Shown here: piece after piece, positions 47,650-61,017 of the stretch
Layout: every line of letters starts with the position of its first letter
Numbering within the stretch: position 1 is the first letter of the stretch
NCBI RefSeq assembly: GCF_037975245.1
Contig: NC_092569.1
Span: 19,585,501 to 19,649,500 of the forward strand
Source of the DNA: Apostichopus japonicus
Lineage: Eukaryota; Echinodermata; Holothuroidea; Aspidochirotida; Stichopodidae
Length of the DNA stretch: 64,000 bases
Direction: 5' to 3'
Notes under the pieces: model-generated
The model's database searches: none
Seen by the model: only the letters and a program-made list of their open reading frames with translations
What the model was told of the DNA's origin: nothing
Made by a program: the position numbers and the translations under genes

Positions 47650-50365
47650 GAAGTATTCAGGAATTCTGTGTACAATGTTTCAATACAATGTTTCTTTACC
47701 AGACAGTTCACAGTCGATGTACACTATTTGGATGGACATTGCATCGACAAAGAGATGTGCAAGGCAGATTTGCCTTGCTGCATTTGCGTGTGTGCTTTTT
47801 ACGTGCAAAGAAAACGGACACAGACCAAAGGTCAACAGAACCAAAAACAATCCCAGTCTGTATAACAACCACCAAAATCCCAACTGAAACCCACAAACAG
47901 AAATCTCTCACTAACCCACACATGTATATAACGTAGCGTTTAACGTGACGTGAAAAGGACACAGACCCAAAGGCCAACAGAACCAATACAATAAATCACT
48001 ACAAACCAGCCCCAAAAAGCAAACTGCAAACCACAAACAGAAAAAAAAACCACCAACCCATATATAATGTAACGGCCACACAAACCCCCACACCTAACAA
48101 CTAACTCACTCCAAATTTAATCCGGGGAACGCCGTCCCGATAGTAGACGACAGGCTTGCGCCAGCGTCTACGAAAGGGAGTGTCGTGAAGCCATGCATGG
48201 TCGGCCTCCATGCGCAACCTATGTCACTTTGCATGAGGGAGACGACAGCCTCGGCCCTCCAGACGTCCCCATCAAAAACTAGGCGGCATCTGCTGTTCCA
48301 GATGTGTCTCAACAACAGCAGATCCCTAACCCATGTTGGGCACACAGAGGGCAACAAACCATACAAAACAAAATCACTACTAATGGCCCACAGTGTGCAA
48401 CCAATAACACCAATAACGAAGGCGTGAAACCATCATTCCCACACCATCCGGACAAAGGGACACTCCAGCAAAAGGTGTTGCATAGTCTCGATGGCCTCAC
48501 AGCCCACATGTTGACAAATCCCATCACCTAATCGCCACCTGACTAGGTGAAAATGGTTAGTGATGAAGACCCCATGTACAATCCTCCATGCCAAGTCCCG
48601 GAGACGGCTATCTAGTGACTTACAACACACAGACCGCCACACATCTGGAGAGATGGCGGTTTGGCAACCCGACGGGCACACAGGCGCGGGCATTGAACAT
48701 AACACAGAGGGGGCCACGTTCAGCAGAACATCTGGCCCACCCTCCTCTTTGATTCTAAGAAGTGAGTCACCAGTCTGATTATACACCCCCGAAGGGCGTG
48801 TCGCATTTGGCCGGTTATTGGAAAAGGATCCAGACCAGTGGTGGCCAAAAAGAAACCCACACCAGAACCGAACAAAAAAGGCAAAGGGAAACGAAGGATT
48901 CTCAAACGCAACGAACACACCTTTCAAAAGAAGAAAGCGCAGTTTAGATGGTAGGTGGACAAGAGCCCACCGGTCAAGGGGGTCTTTTACAGAACGATCC
49001 TTTTGACAAGGTTTGGTTTGCGCTTTCCCCAAATGTAATAAAAAATGATCCACTCCAATTGCACCAAGGCATGATCCGGTGCAGCGATCACCGTACCAGG
49101 ATACCAAAGGAGAGGAACAATAAAACGATTAACAACTGTAACCTTCCCAGGGAGGGAGAGCCACCTCCGACTAAAAGTGTCGAGCCGTGCCCCACCTGGT
49201 CAGCCTTCTAGGCCCAAGTGGTGGCCTCGGGGCACCATAACCTAGCCAGATGCCATTTACCCTGATCATTACATCTGACCAAGTAGCATCGAACGGGAGG
49301 GATTGGCCGTGCCAACCTCCTAAACGCAGCCCTTTGGTCTTGGACTTGCTAAGACTGGCACAAGTAGCCTCTTGGAAGGTGGCCAAAACCTTCGATGAAG
49401 GCTTGAAGGAGGCGAGGTCCGACAAAATACAAGTGACGTCATCGGCATATTGCACGCTTGTAACTCTAGCCCCACCCGGTACATTGAAGGGTCGAAAACT
49501 TAAGCATCTGTCCAGCGAGGTACTAAGCGTTTTGCTGAAGAGAACATACAACAACGGGGAGAGGGGACAACCCTGATGGACTCCCGATTCGGGAAGGGAC
49601 CAGAATTAATCCGTTAACAGTGACTATGCTCGTGACGTCCTTATTTAGTAACGAGACCCAACGAATAAACACTGAGTTCAATCCGAAGGACTCTAAGGTT
49701 CTGAACAGAAAGTCGTGATCTACCATGTCAAAGGCCTTCTCCTGGTCCAAGGAGACCAGTGCACATGGCAAATCACGAAATTTAACAAACTCGATCAAGT
49801 CTCTCATCAACCAGAGGTTATGTTGAATACACTTGCCTCGCACAGCACAAGTCTGGAGAGGACCTACAATATCCGGCATCACATCCGCTAAGCGATTTCC
49901 TAATGCTTTGGCCAGGATTTTGTAGTCCACATTTAACAGCGTTATTGGACGCCTATTAGGGTCCAAAGGGTCTCCCGACTTTGGGAGGAGAACAATATTT
50001 CCAACCCGCTGTGTTTGGCTCATGTAATTCAACTGGAAAGAGGTAGCGAACACGTCTCTCAAGTCCCCACCGAGAACCTCCCACTGCAGAAGGTCCTATA
50101 GAACTCAGCAGGTAGGCCATCGGTACCGGGGAACTTTCCCTTCTTCATCGCTGCTACCGCTGTCCAGAGCTCACCAAGGGAGAGATTCGAACCCAAGCTA
50201 TCGTTTTTACGCTGAGGGGGGGTGGGGCAGGGAGTGGGGGCAGGGGGGTGGGGGAGGGGGGCCTTGTCTATACCAGACAACAAGTCTAACTGGAGATCCT
50301 CGCTAACAGCAGCCCTGGAGTACAAGTTCGAAAAGAACGACCCAAATACTTCAGATGACTAGTGA
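47650..50365 (-). pseudogene. 5'-truncated Tx1-like LINE fragment
   Basis: On the minus strand, from about 50325, fragments read KKGKFPGTDGLPAEFYRTF, NRRPITLLNVDYKILAKAL, LDQEKAFDMVDHDFL, ESGVHQGCPLSPLLYVL (after a frameshift near 49600) and VQYADDVTCIL (catalytic YADD). Then comes a zinc-finger-type tail, SLDSRLRDLAWRIVHGVF with CQHVGCEAIETMQHLLLECPF. These are the RT and zf-RVT regions of L1/Tx1-type elements. The endonuclease end is missing. A 3' part with two roughly 110-base repeats (47807-47935, 47955-48075) probably belongs to its 3' UTR; the left edge is uncertain. Confidence 0.75.
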
Positions 50366-50784
50366 CCAGACTTAGCGTGTGTTGTTAGCAGAATTGATAT
50401 TGTGTTTATGAAGGTTGCACAATCGTACAAATCTCCCAATAAGTCGGTATTCACATCTGGTCGGTTTTCCCTCAAGTTACCCTATTATATAGATTGACTC
50501 AATGTAATCAGTCTTACATGACACTCGCAACTTGTAACCATATAATATCGGGCTTTGCAACAGTATCCATCCACGGTCGGTCACACCTCAAAGTTCCCCA
50601 GTAAGTCCTAAGTCCTAAGTGGCTTCCTGAGCCAAAGTGACACAATTAGAATACCAGCCATAACATATAGTCAGGGTGCTAGCCTGGTTTCATTTACACG
50701 TTTGAGGACGGAAGGTTTGATGGTCCCGATCAGTAAAAGGCACAGGGGTCTGGGGAATGAATATATATGAAATTTTCTTTTTTC

Positions 50785-51274
50785 CAGGTGGCCATCTTGG
50801 ATTCTGGCCGCCATCTTGGAAGTGGGTTACCCAAGCAACATGCCATGGCCATCAACTGTTTCAGTGACCCCGGAAACACCTGAATTGACCCCTCATTTGT
50901 TCATCTCCGATTTTTACAGCCAGATATATTACATTTCCTTTTTTCTGGCGGCCATCTTGGATTTTGGCCGCCATCTTGGAAGTGGGTTACTCGAGCAACA
51001 TACCATGGCCATCATCTGTTTCAGTGACCCCGGAAACACCTGAATTGACCCCTCATTTGTTCGTCTCCGATTTTTACAGCCAGATATATGACATTTCCTT
51101 TTTTTCTGGCGGCCATCTTGGATTTTGGCCGCCATCTTGGAAAATCGGAGCCGATCAAGTGGGTTCCACGGATTAAATCAATAGATAGGTCGAAAAGAAA
51201 CTCCATGCCAAATTTGGTACTTTTGTCCAGCCGGTAACGTTAAGCCTAAAAATTGTTGCTAAGCCACCTGACTA
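50785..51274. repeat. Right arm of the 4.8 kb element
   Basis: About two and a half 161-base units in reverse orientation to the left arm, ending with the terminal inverted repeat. Confidence 0.85.
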
Positions 51275-54200
51275 TAACTGATTGAGGTAGAGGCCTCAAC
51301 CTTCACCAGACGTAAACCTTTGTTTTTATATTAGGGTGGGGGGGGGGCGTAGCTGCCGTGTGATCAAACCGTTTCATATCAATTTAGGGGTAATGGGATC
51401 ATCGGACCCATATTTTGTTTTTGTATTTAGTCTTGAAAACTTTTGAGGCATATACTATTAATGTGGTCCACATCAGTAGCCCAATCAATTTTGCTTATAG
51501 ATACTTTGTGTGAGACGGTTAGAAAAATACCCAACAAAACCAGTTTTACCGATTGACGATCGAAGGTTGTCCCCGCCCCCTTTGCGCACGCCACTCTCCT
51601 TCATTGCCCCTACATTAGTAGTGAGCCTCTCCGTTCAGTATACATTCGGAGGAAGCTCATGGTTTATACTTTAAAGAAGACTTTATGATATTTGAGACGC
51701 CGCCGTCTGCTCCTCGCATCAGACATGCAAACTAGGCTCGTTTGAAACACCGAAGGGGGATGCTACTTATAAAGACTAGTGACGTTCACAAGTAGCTGAG
51801 AGAGGGGGGACATGGCTCAGTCAGGGATTTATAAAATCAGTGAGGAAAGAATCCGACCAATCCTCCATGTGCACCCCCTGAATAACGACCTCACACATTC
51901 CATTACTTCTCATTACATGGTATCGTTTACTCAATACAAGATATTTTAATTGGAACATATTTACAAATAAGTTTTTATGTTTAAAATATTAACTGGCAAT
52001 TTCTTTACTTTCAAACTTCGACGAAACAGTTCAATCTGACAAACAATTGGCAGAAAACGTGACGCATGTACAGAAACATCGAAAACCATAATTATTATTA
52101 TTATTATAATTGTAGTTATTCCTTATAAGATCCAGGATAGGTGAGTACATTTTTCCATTCTAATATTTCAGACTTTGTGGAATTTATTTTATTATAAAAT
52201 TGTGATTATTGTATAAATAATTTAACGGTAATTTTTACCTATTTCAATAAATTAAATGTTAAATATCATTTTACAATGTATAAAATAGAAGTAACAATTT
52301 TCTTCGGTGTGGTAGATTTTAAATCCTGTTAGTTTTTCTGCCTTTAAGTTGCATTTAAACTTTTTCAAATTTCATTAACTATTCTCAACAGGCTTGCTAA
52401 AAAAAAAACCCAGGCAAAAAACAAATGGGTTCCTAAAATGTAAATGTTTTAGTTTTCATCCCCAGCTCTAGGTAATATATTTTATTTTTTCAATATATTT
52501 TTATACATATTTTTTTCCATTAATTTCCAGACAAGAAAGCTATAATTAAAAAAAAAACACTTGTTATTTAAAGTGATGTGAAAAGTGTAAAGTATTTACT
52601 GTTGGCAGTTTTGTAGACAGTTGTCATCCCTCAATATAGGCAATGCACGAGAAATCAAAAAAACACTTCTACTTTTGTTTTATGGATTCCAGAAGTAAAA
52701 GCTAGACGTTACAAATACATGACATTTAAGTTTTGCCAACTTTTAATTAACATTTTTAGGGACTATTGTTCAGAAAACTTTCCTGATTATTCTTAAAAAA
52801 AAATCTGTATAATAAAAGAGACTGTACAATTCCACCCGCGTCGCAGACCGTCATTTAAGACAATATACAGACCGTAGCTATATTTATTCTCACAATAAGT
52901 TTGTGTGTTCCTATCTTGATGTCATATCCCAATAAAGGTCCACACTGGTAACATATGATTCAATTTGTAGATCTATTTCAATTGATTTCCAAAAATCTAA
53001 ATACAACTAAAACATTGTATTTAAAACTCGCTCTCGTTGGACAAGCAGTTGTACAATCTATCTCCAATAAAACAGCAAACTCAGTGCTGTTTGATATTCT
53101 CGAAAAATGAATTTCTATTCTTTTAAATTAACCGACTGTTCGTTAGGCTTTTTAAAGCTATATTATATATCTTTATCTTCATTGGAGTTCTGTTTAATAC
53201 AAGTTAAAGTATATTATTTGCGTTGATTGTTGCATTTTGAAGTCAATTTAATGATCTTTTAACTATTTATCAACTCTTATTGCGATTGATCATACAAAGA
53301 CATCTGTCTAGAGCCTGCTGCTATTTAACATTAAGAGTAAATAAAATCTCATCTCGTCCATTCTGAGAACTTTAAGTGCCTGTCATCATACTAAATTTAA
53401 GATTTACTTCTAACCAAACTCAGACGAAACTTAATTTAGTGAATCAACTTCAAACGACTTTGACTTTAGTATTATCGTAGTTTGGAATTAAAAAAATTCT
53501 ACTCAAAATGTTGCATTACTTTATAATTAGCGGGCATATATTCCTTCTGAACCAGTTAAAATCTCAAATTAAATGTTCCTTAACCTATGCTGTATATTAT
53601 GTCCATGAGATATGGTGGACATGGAGGCCAACCACTACAGAATACCAAACTGTTGTTTATATCTATAAGTCCCCTTTACCAACCAAAATATTCTCAAAGG
53701 GGAAGGGGACTAAACTCATATTAGCCAACATGTCTGACCCCGCCCCCCATAAATCCGAACACTGTCTACGGAACTGCTCCCGATTGACGCTGAAGGTAGG
53801 CACAAGACAACATAAAACATTTCCCCCCCCCCCTTTCTCACACACAAACACCTCCAATTGCGCCAATGATTTTCATGTGGTCGGCCTACATTTTTATTAC
53901 AGAGTCATTATGTAATATCTGAAATGCTGAAACAGTTTTACATGCGCATGCCGAATGCCAAATTAGTAGTTGGCCTACGTTTATATCACGAAATACAAAC
54001 TCAACATCCTCGGAGGAACTAAATGCGAGATATTGCAAGAAATCGTGTCAAGGAGAGGTGACGATAAATATTCATATAGAGATCCATTTCACCCAATATC
54101 ACTATTCCACACTCCATAAATGTAAGCTTCCTTTTATTTATTAACCACACATATTCGACAGGTGTGTATGTATCCAGACATATTACAATGATACATGAAA

Positions 54201-55013
54201 ACCAAATCTGTTATAATGTTATCCCTCAATAAAGAGTAATCATTTTAACTAAGATTGGTAAACTAAGATTTAACGTGAAATTTGAGGACGCCTAACTTTG
54301 TCAACCCATATAAACATTGTAACTCTTGAAGTTACGAATATTGACGTATTAATTGTTATAAGTAGATAGATAGTTTAAACCAGTGTGTAAATCAACAAGG
54401 ATTGGTAAGAATAATGATACAGTTACAGCACTGACTTGATCACTATGCAGCGTTAAAGAAGACACCGACTAAACCGTCATTATCTATCATTCTTTTTCTC
54501 GTTTGGGAGAGGTTTCCCCAGCCACAAGGCTGGCAGATTGATATCATCTAACTAAGGGATCTTTGTGCATCAGTTATTAATGGGTTTTATCCTTGTTAAT
54601 TACAATATTTATTTTCTGTAATGGAAATGGGGTTTTCAAATGCTGAATCTAAAATATTGAACCTATTATAAAACGTAGTGATCAAACAATTGTACGGCTT
54701 TAATTATCTTTGACGTTATGACCCTATAACGTAAGTTAGCTATAGCAGCCTCAACATTGGTTATGCACAGGAAGTACACACCACTCGATGATTTGACGTC
54801 CATCGGCCTGAGCAAGTTGTGTTTGAAAAAAGTCTGGCCAATATATGGTGACTATACCGATTGCATCACTATTATGGTGTTTTACATTAATAAGTACGAG
54901 TTAAACGTTTTAAGTGTGATTTATCAAAGCATTTTACAGAATTCCCCCAAATCACATGATTATTTTGTATTGTTACAAAAATAGGTGACATTTTTGTTTA
55001 ATCATAATTATAT

Positions 55014-56273
55014 TGTAGTGCATAATAAGCTACCGTAGATTACGGCTGTTAAGCGTCATGGCGATGAGTGCACATGAAGGCCTCGTGGGCCGGAAGTTGA
55101 GCTTCCGCGACTATTGTTTAACTTTGATCAGTAACATCCTGACACGTGCTGTGTGAAAGTTACGGCCAGCCTGCACTGATACGCAGGGTTAGGACACATC
55201 TGTTTTTGCAGCCGAAGAGAAAGGATCTTTATCAAAGTGGTCGTTATATATATAGATTAGAATTAGAATCGTCAAGTTGTGATTGAACTTTTGTCGTTTG
55301 TATAGTCAGTCAATTTCTCTGTGTTCGATTTGGGTAAACCAACTGTTAGTTAGCCCTAATAACTTTATATTCTGGAGTCGTTGTGCACCGTCGCCGTAGA
55401 AGTTTTGCCGTGAATCTAACAGGGCCTAGAGTAAGTACCAGTAATCAACCTATATATATAAATCGGTCGTATAGAGACCAGACGTTGAACACCTAAATTA
55501 ACGGTGACATTAATCAGGCAGAGTGTAACTCGACATCTGTCTGGCTGGGGATTAAATTATTCCGTATGAAGGGGGAAATTACATTTACATATTTCTGCTG
55601 GTATTCTGGACCTAACGGGAGGGCCTCTTTCATTTTTACGGAACCACATATTTTAGCTGCTGTTATATTCTAGATGTAGGGACCATCTTTCCACCCCATA
55701 CCCGCGGAATTGTCGGTAATTCGCCTAACAGCGGAACACAGGGCTATTCCGCCTACCCGCGGAATTGATGGTATTCCGCCTTACAGCGGGACAGAGGGTA
55801 TTCCGCCTAACAGCGGAACAAAGGGCTATTCCGCCTACCCGCGGAATTGACGGTATTCCGCCTAACAGCGGAACAGAGGCTATTCCGCCTACCCGCGGAA
55901 TTGAGTGGATTCCGCCGAACAACGGAAAGGAGGCTCGTTCCGCCTATTTTTTCGGAATATACTATTATACTGGTTTCTGGCGGAATTAGGAATATTCCGC
56001 AGGTCATATACTGGGACTCTACACCTGACTAGTTGTCATTAAGGTCCTACATTGTGTTGCATTGATGTTCCTTCATATATATACTTAATAAATGTATTCA
56101 GATGTTCATTTAATGCCCGTAGCATGAAACTGAAAGCAAGTCGTGTTGTAAATAGATTGTTTATACCTACGACCTTGTGTGCCTGAGTATTTATTTCAGA
56201 ACAGAACTCCGTTCCAGTGATCCTAGACTCCAGTCGAGACATGATCTCACACCACGGACGAGGTAGCGTTACA
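55014..56273 (+). mobile_element. Possible solo LTR
   Basis: This roughly 1.26 kb insertion in the unit flank starts TGTAG and ends TTACA. It has a TATA-like run (55244-55254) and AATAAA (56086-56091), and is flanked by tatat-like sequence on both sides (offset by one base). No internal coding region is seen. The strand is inferred from these signals only. Confidence 0.35.
55700..56003. repeat. Array of short palindromes (TTCCGC-N6-GCGGAA)
   Basis: At least six hairpin-forming units follow each other, with the spacers ctaaca and ctaccc alternating. They appear as TTCCGCCTAACAGCGGAA and TTCCGCCTACCCGCGGAA, separated by about 18-22 bases. Further degraded copies extend to 56003. Confidence 0.85.
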
Positions 56274-56634
56274 GTATATTACCTATGCCCTGACGAAGGT
56301 ACAACAAGACATGCCCACCTCCAATAAGTTTTAAATTAATCGGCTTTAGGTTAAGGAGAAGCAGACTACGTGGTACACAGGCACATAAAATCTCGCACAC
56401 GCATCACTATGGCACATCACTTCTCGACCTCTATCCCCAAAATGGTAAGTCCACTTTATTTGATTGTGTCACACTAAGAAGTCCCTCCTCTAATGCCTAC
56501 CCGTTTCAGTTACAAATTCTGCTACAACTTTTATTTAGGCACCCTTCAAAATCCCATTTTCCGACAAAATGTGACATAAAGATAGTATACCCTCCTGAAC
56601 TCCCTCTTTCCCCTCCCCTCGTGCCCCTTTCCTT

Positions 56635-56636
<2 letters not shown>

Positions 56637-56708
<72 letters not shown>

Positions 56709-56760
56709 TATATAAATATATATATATATATATTAATATATATATTTATATATAATAATA
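56637..56760. repeat. (TA)n microsatellite at the end of unit D
   Basis: About 120 bases of TA repeats with a few interruptions, directly after the pyrimidine tract where recognisable unit homology ends. Confidence 0.9.
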
Positions 56761-58471
56761 CATATCAGCAAATATTCGACATTCTGTAAGTTAACATTGT
56801 TTTTTGTCTAAACATTTTAAGAAAAGTCAACCAGGAAAGAACCTGGCTACGAAAACAAAACAACGAACCGAACCAACTGATCCACTTTCAACCTCAGTCC
56901 CATTACGCCGAGACTGTGAGGTGTGCATTACGATTCCTCTAGAGGGAACATAATGCACCACATGCTCTAAGACAAAATGCTGAGAAGATCTTTGTTGTGT
57001 AATAAACAATACATGTTGCTGTCGTCAGTCCCGAATTGATGTTGAATAAACCAGCCTATATCGTCACGAGGCATCTCTCACACATAATGTAACACAAAAT
57101 TAGCTTACTGAAAAAATGGTAAGTGCAAATTAATTTGATTTAATGCCAGGATTTTGATCAAATATTAAAATTCTGAAATAACTGTCATTAAGATATCAGA
57201 TAGGCTGTATGCCTTGCATTACTTTAGCTCTCACAAACGCATCTCAGATACGTAAAAGATTGACTCCTATCGGTTGGTTAACGGTTGGAAATGGAATAGC
57301 TAAAATGACCTAATTTGTGCTTTGTTATCATAATCATTGTCAGGTATCATCATTGCTTTTTCTGCCTTAATGTGAAAGCACAATTTAAAACATATGGTTG
57401 TGAAAATAAGTAGGATTGAAGGTGATATAAACTATTTTAGAAAGTATTTAGTTCTATGTTGATATTACTCCTTGTGAGATGCCTCTGTTTACATACAAAT
57501 AGATGGCAGTATTTACATTTACAGTACTATCAGAATACATGTTCATACGTTTCGTTTCTGTTGATGTTTGTTGTGATTATAATCAAAGACATTACAGAGA
57601 CATCAGCTATCATGTATGGTTGGTAGGATATGTTAGTTTAAAACTTCTATCTATGTTTTGAGGCCTTGAAAGTGACTAGTTTAGTGTGTTATTCAATGGA
57701 ACGATTAATTGATGTACACCATCTATACCGTAGTTCGACTACACTGTCTGTCGGTCTACTGCGTATATATAAACCGTTTATAGTGTAATAGTTTGTGGAC
57801 CTTCCTATATCTAACTATTGATCAAAGTCCCTGGTTTATGGAGGAAGTACACAAGAACTGTTGCGACTATCGTTTCAGAAGTCGTATCAGATAAAGTATG
57901 CAATCATTGTAGTGTACGCATGTACTATGTACATCTGAGATGTATCAAGCAACCCGATCGTCTTTCCGGTAAAAAATACTACACGTAATTATATCACTTT
58001 TTGTTGAGTATTTCAGTTATGGAACATAACCTGAAGCAAAACATGAATTAAAAAAACATTACACTTAATCTGAAACTATAAATGTTTGGAAATCAAGTTT
58101 AATATATATACTTGAACTTATCAGGCACAAGATATGGTCAGCTCATTTTAAAGAATGCTTGTGCCATGGTTAGTTCTTTACATAACCTGAAGATAAAATG
58201 ATCGAAAAATGTTTATTCTACTATCTTGACATTTATCAGACAGTAGATACGGTTTGTTGTTGTTCTTGTTGTGGTAAAGAATGAACCAGCCATGATTTCT
58301 TCTTTTCGATTTTAAGTCATTAACATATGGTTTATTTTTGGTATATATATCCCCCTGTAAGTTTTGCAAAGCCCTGATGTGAAATTTTGATCATTATTGT
58401 AAATCGTTGCTTAATGATTTTCAGTATTTATGTTGCATACCCTTTCTGTTGTTACTAAATGTAGCACAGTA
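56761..58471. other. Intergenic stretch, nothing recognised
   Basis: AT-rich sequence with only short open frames, none with a recognisable motif or splice context. Confidence 0.4.
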
Positions 58472-59489
58472 CACTGAAAACTTAAATTGGTTCACCGACT
58501 AACATAACATTAGTCCATCTGGTGCCTCTCCCGACTAACATAGCCTTGGTCAGTTGCTATACCGACTAATTTATTCCTTAGTCAGTTGGATTTCTTAGTC
58601 GGTCATCTTAGTCCGTCAGCTTAGTCGATCAACAATTTCTCAGTCGGTAAATGTATATTAGTCAGTTACATTAGTTGGTGACATTAGTCGGTCTTTACCG
58701 ACTAATTTATATGAGCCACCGACTAGTTTATAGCAGGTTTTACATTAGTCAGGATGGTGCCTCTCCCGACTAACCTTTCTTAGTCCGTATCGACTGACTA
58801 GTTGCACCGACTAGATTCACTGAAAGAATTAAACCCGACTAGTTTCAATGACTAGCATCACTGAAAGAAAAGAGAGAAGAAGAAACACAAATAATGTTTA
58901 CGTTGGCAGTATTTATTTCTGATAAAACTTCTGATGTCTACAAAAGGCTGACTTTCGACAGATAGAGAAGAAATCACTGTAAATAAAATCTGAAAATCTG
59001 ATTTTTTTCCAACAAAGTTAAGACAAGTTAATGGATCAAACATGAATCGCAAAAGTATAGCACTGCACAATAATGCAAAGTTGAATCTTGGGCAAGGGTT
59101 CCTCATGACTTTCCTTTTAAAGTGGTACCCCAAATCGACACCAGTTAAGTCTTCACGAACAAAGAGTGTTTCTCTTAACTACAAATGGCCTCCCACTTGT
59201 CTTCAGGAAGCCAAAATCTGCACCATTATTGACCTGTGAACAGAAAATATGATATACGTGTAAGCACAGATACAGATATAGCACATGATAACTCACATTA
59301 TCATAAACATACATTTACATTAAAATTTTATAACATATTGGGAGGTATACATTTAAATCTAGGTCCCTCAAATTATAAGCCAGGAATAGCAGCTTTACCA
59401 AATTATTATTAGCTTTGCACAGCATAACACCAAGTTATTTCTCAAAGCTTAATAATTATGGTAATCATATTAATAATGATCCCAATAGA

Positions 59490-61017
59490 CCGGGATCCCA
59501 GAGGGTTTGGTTAGCTGGGAAGGTAACCAATTGCCTTGTACATCACAATGTTCACAGTGCATTCCTGTATATGAAACCAGACGACTGGCAAACTGACTGT
59601 GGTGGGTGTGGCTGGGAGAGCAATTTTAAAGTCACCTGATAGCTAACCTAGATCAGTTTTCATGGTAACACATCAAAGTAAGTACAATATGTCAGGTATG
59701 GCCCCAAGAGCAACAAATGGCCATTGCCAGTAATTATTGGTGGTGGGGTAGCCCTGCCAGTGATCTATATTTGACCCCTCAAGGCTGACCTAGGTCAGCT
59801 CATGAGGTAACCACTTGAAACCTACTGGAAAATGTTGGTTAGGGCTTCAGATACAACTGATGGGCATTGCCAGTAATTTTTATTGGTGGGGTACCCCTGC
59901 CAGTAGACCCCCAAAATGCCCATCCCCCATTGACCTAGATGAGCTCATGATGTAACCAGTTGAAAACTACTGGAAAATGGTATCACTTCATATGTAAGGG
60001 ATGGGAATTTCCAGTAATTTATATTGGGGGGGGTACCCCTGCCAGTAGACCCCCAAATGCCCATTCCCTCATTGACCTAGGTCAGCTCATGAGATAACCA
60101 GTTGAAAAATTACTGGAAAATGATAGGTATCACTTCATATGTAAGGGATGGGCATTTCCAGTCATTTACATTGGTGGGGTAACCCTGCCAGTAGACCCCC
60201 AAAATGCCCATCCCCCATTGACCTAGATTAGCTCATGAGGTAACCAGTTGAAAACTACTGTAAAATGATTGGCAGGACTCTATATATATGTAAGGGATGG
60301 GCATTTCCAGTAATTTATATTTGTGGGGTACCCCTGCCAGTAGACCCCCAAAAAGCCCCCCCCCCCCTCATTGATCTAGGTCAGCTCATGATTTAACCAG
60401 TTGAAAACTACTGGAAAATTATTAACAGGATTCTATATGTAAGGGATGGGCGGACTCTGGCAGTGGTGGCCTACCAATATAAAATACTGGAAATGCCCAT
60501 CCTTACATATGAAGTGATACCTATCATTTTCCTGTAGGTTTCAACTGGTCAAATCATGAGCTCACCTAGGTCAATGAGGGGATGGGCATATTGGGGGTCT
60601 ACTGGCAGGGGTACCCCACCAATAAAAATTACTGGCAATGCCCATCCCTTGTATCTGAAGTCCTAACCAACATTTTCCAGTAGGTTTCAAGTGGTTACCT
60701 CATGAGCTGACCTAGGTCAGCCGTGAGGGGTCAATTATAGATCACTGGCAGGGGTACCCCACCACCATTAATTACTGGCAATGGCCATTTGTTGCTCTTG
60801 GGGCCATACCTGACACATTGTTCTTACTTTGATGTGGTTACCATGAAAGCTGCTCTAGGTTAGCTATTAGGTGATTTTAAAATTGCTCTCTCAGCCACAT
60901 CCACCACAGTCGGTTTGCCAGTCGTCAGGTTTCATATACAGGAATGCATTGTGAACATTGTGATGTACCAGGCAATTGGTTACCTTCCCAGCTAACCAAA
61001 CCCTCTGGACTCCCGCT
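59490..61017. mobile_element. Foldback element nested in the CACTG-ended element
   Basis: The left arm (from about cgggatcccagagggtttgg at 59491) and the right arm (ending near 61017) are inverted copies over roughly 500 bases or more. The arm holds about five tandem units of roughly 145 bases on the left (tggggtacccctgccagtag near 59740, 59886, 60030, 60172, 60325) but fewer on the right. The fold centre is near 60455. No gene is seen. Confidence 0.8.

Larger units (their letters stand above)
46444..51274. mobile_element. 4.8 kb inverted-repeat DNA element with TAA target duplication
   Basis: The ends TAGTCAGGTGGCTTAGCAA and its reverse complement are perfect for 19 bases, and imperfect inversion continues for several hundred. 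TAA at 46441-46443 and 51275-51277 flank it, and the A-B junction has a single TAA (16912-16914). A 3-base TAA duplication is compatible with a PIF/Harbinger-like element, but no transposase is seen, so the superfamily is open. The interior carries other nested elements. Confidence 0.8.
51278..56640 (+). repeat. Unit D: decayed FREP unit without gene body
   Basis: 51278-53560 matches 16915-19490 of unit B closely, but the sequence from ataagatcc jumps to ggtgagtac near 52139, removing exon 1. Near 53580 it passes straight into 3'-flank sequence equivalent to about 10220 of unit A (ggtggacatgg, then aaggggactaaac), so exons 2-8 are absent. The flank is broken by an insertion (about 55014-56273) and resumes from about 56280 to 56640. 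Confidence 0.75.

Noticed and set aside
47668-49211. Several overlapping plus-strand frames of 60-110 residues
   Set aside because: They are antisense to the Tx1-like LINE, which carries recognisable RT and zinc-finger motifs on the minus strand.
50816-51206. Frames in both strands rich in AAILE or KMAARKK
   Set aside because: They are translations of the 161-bp arm subrepeats of the inverted-repeat element.
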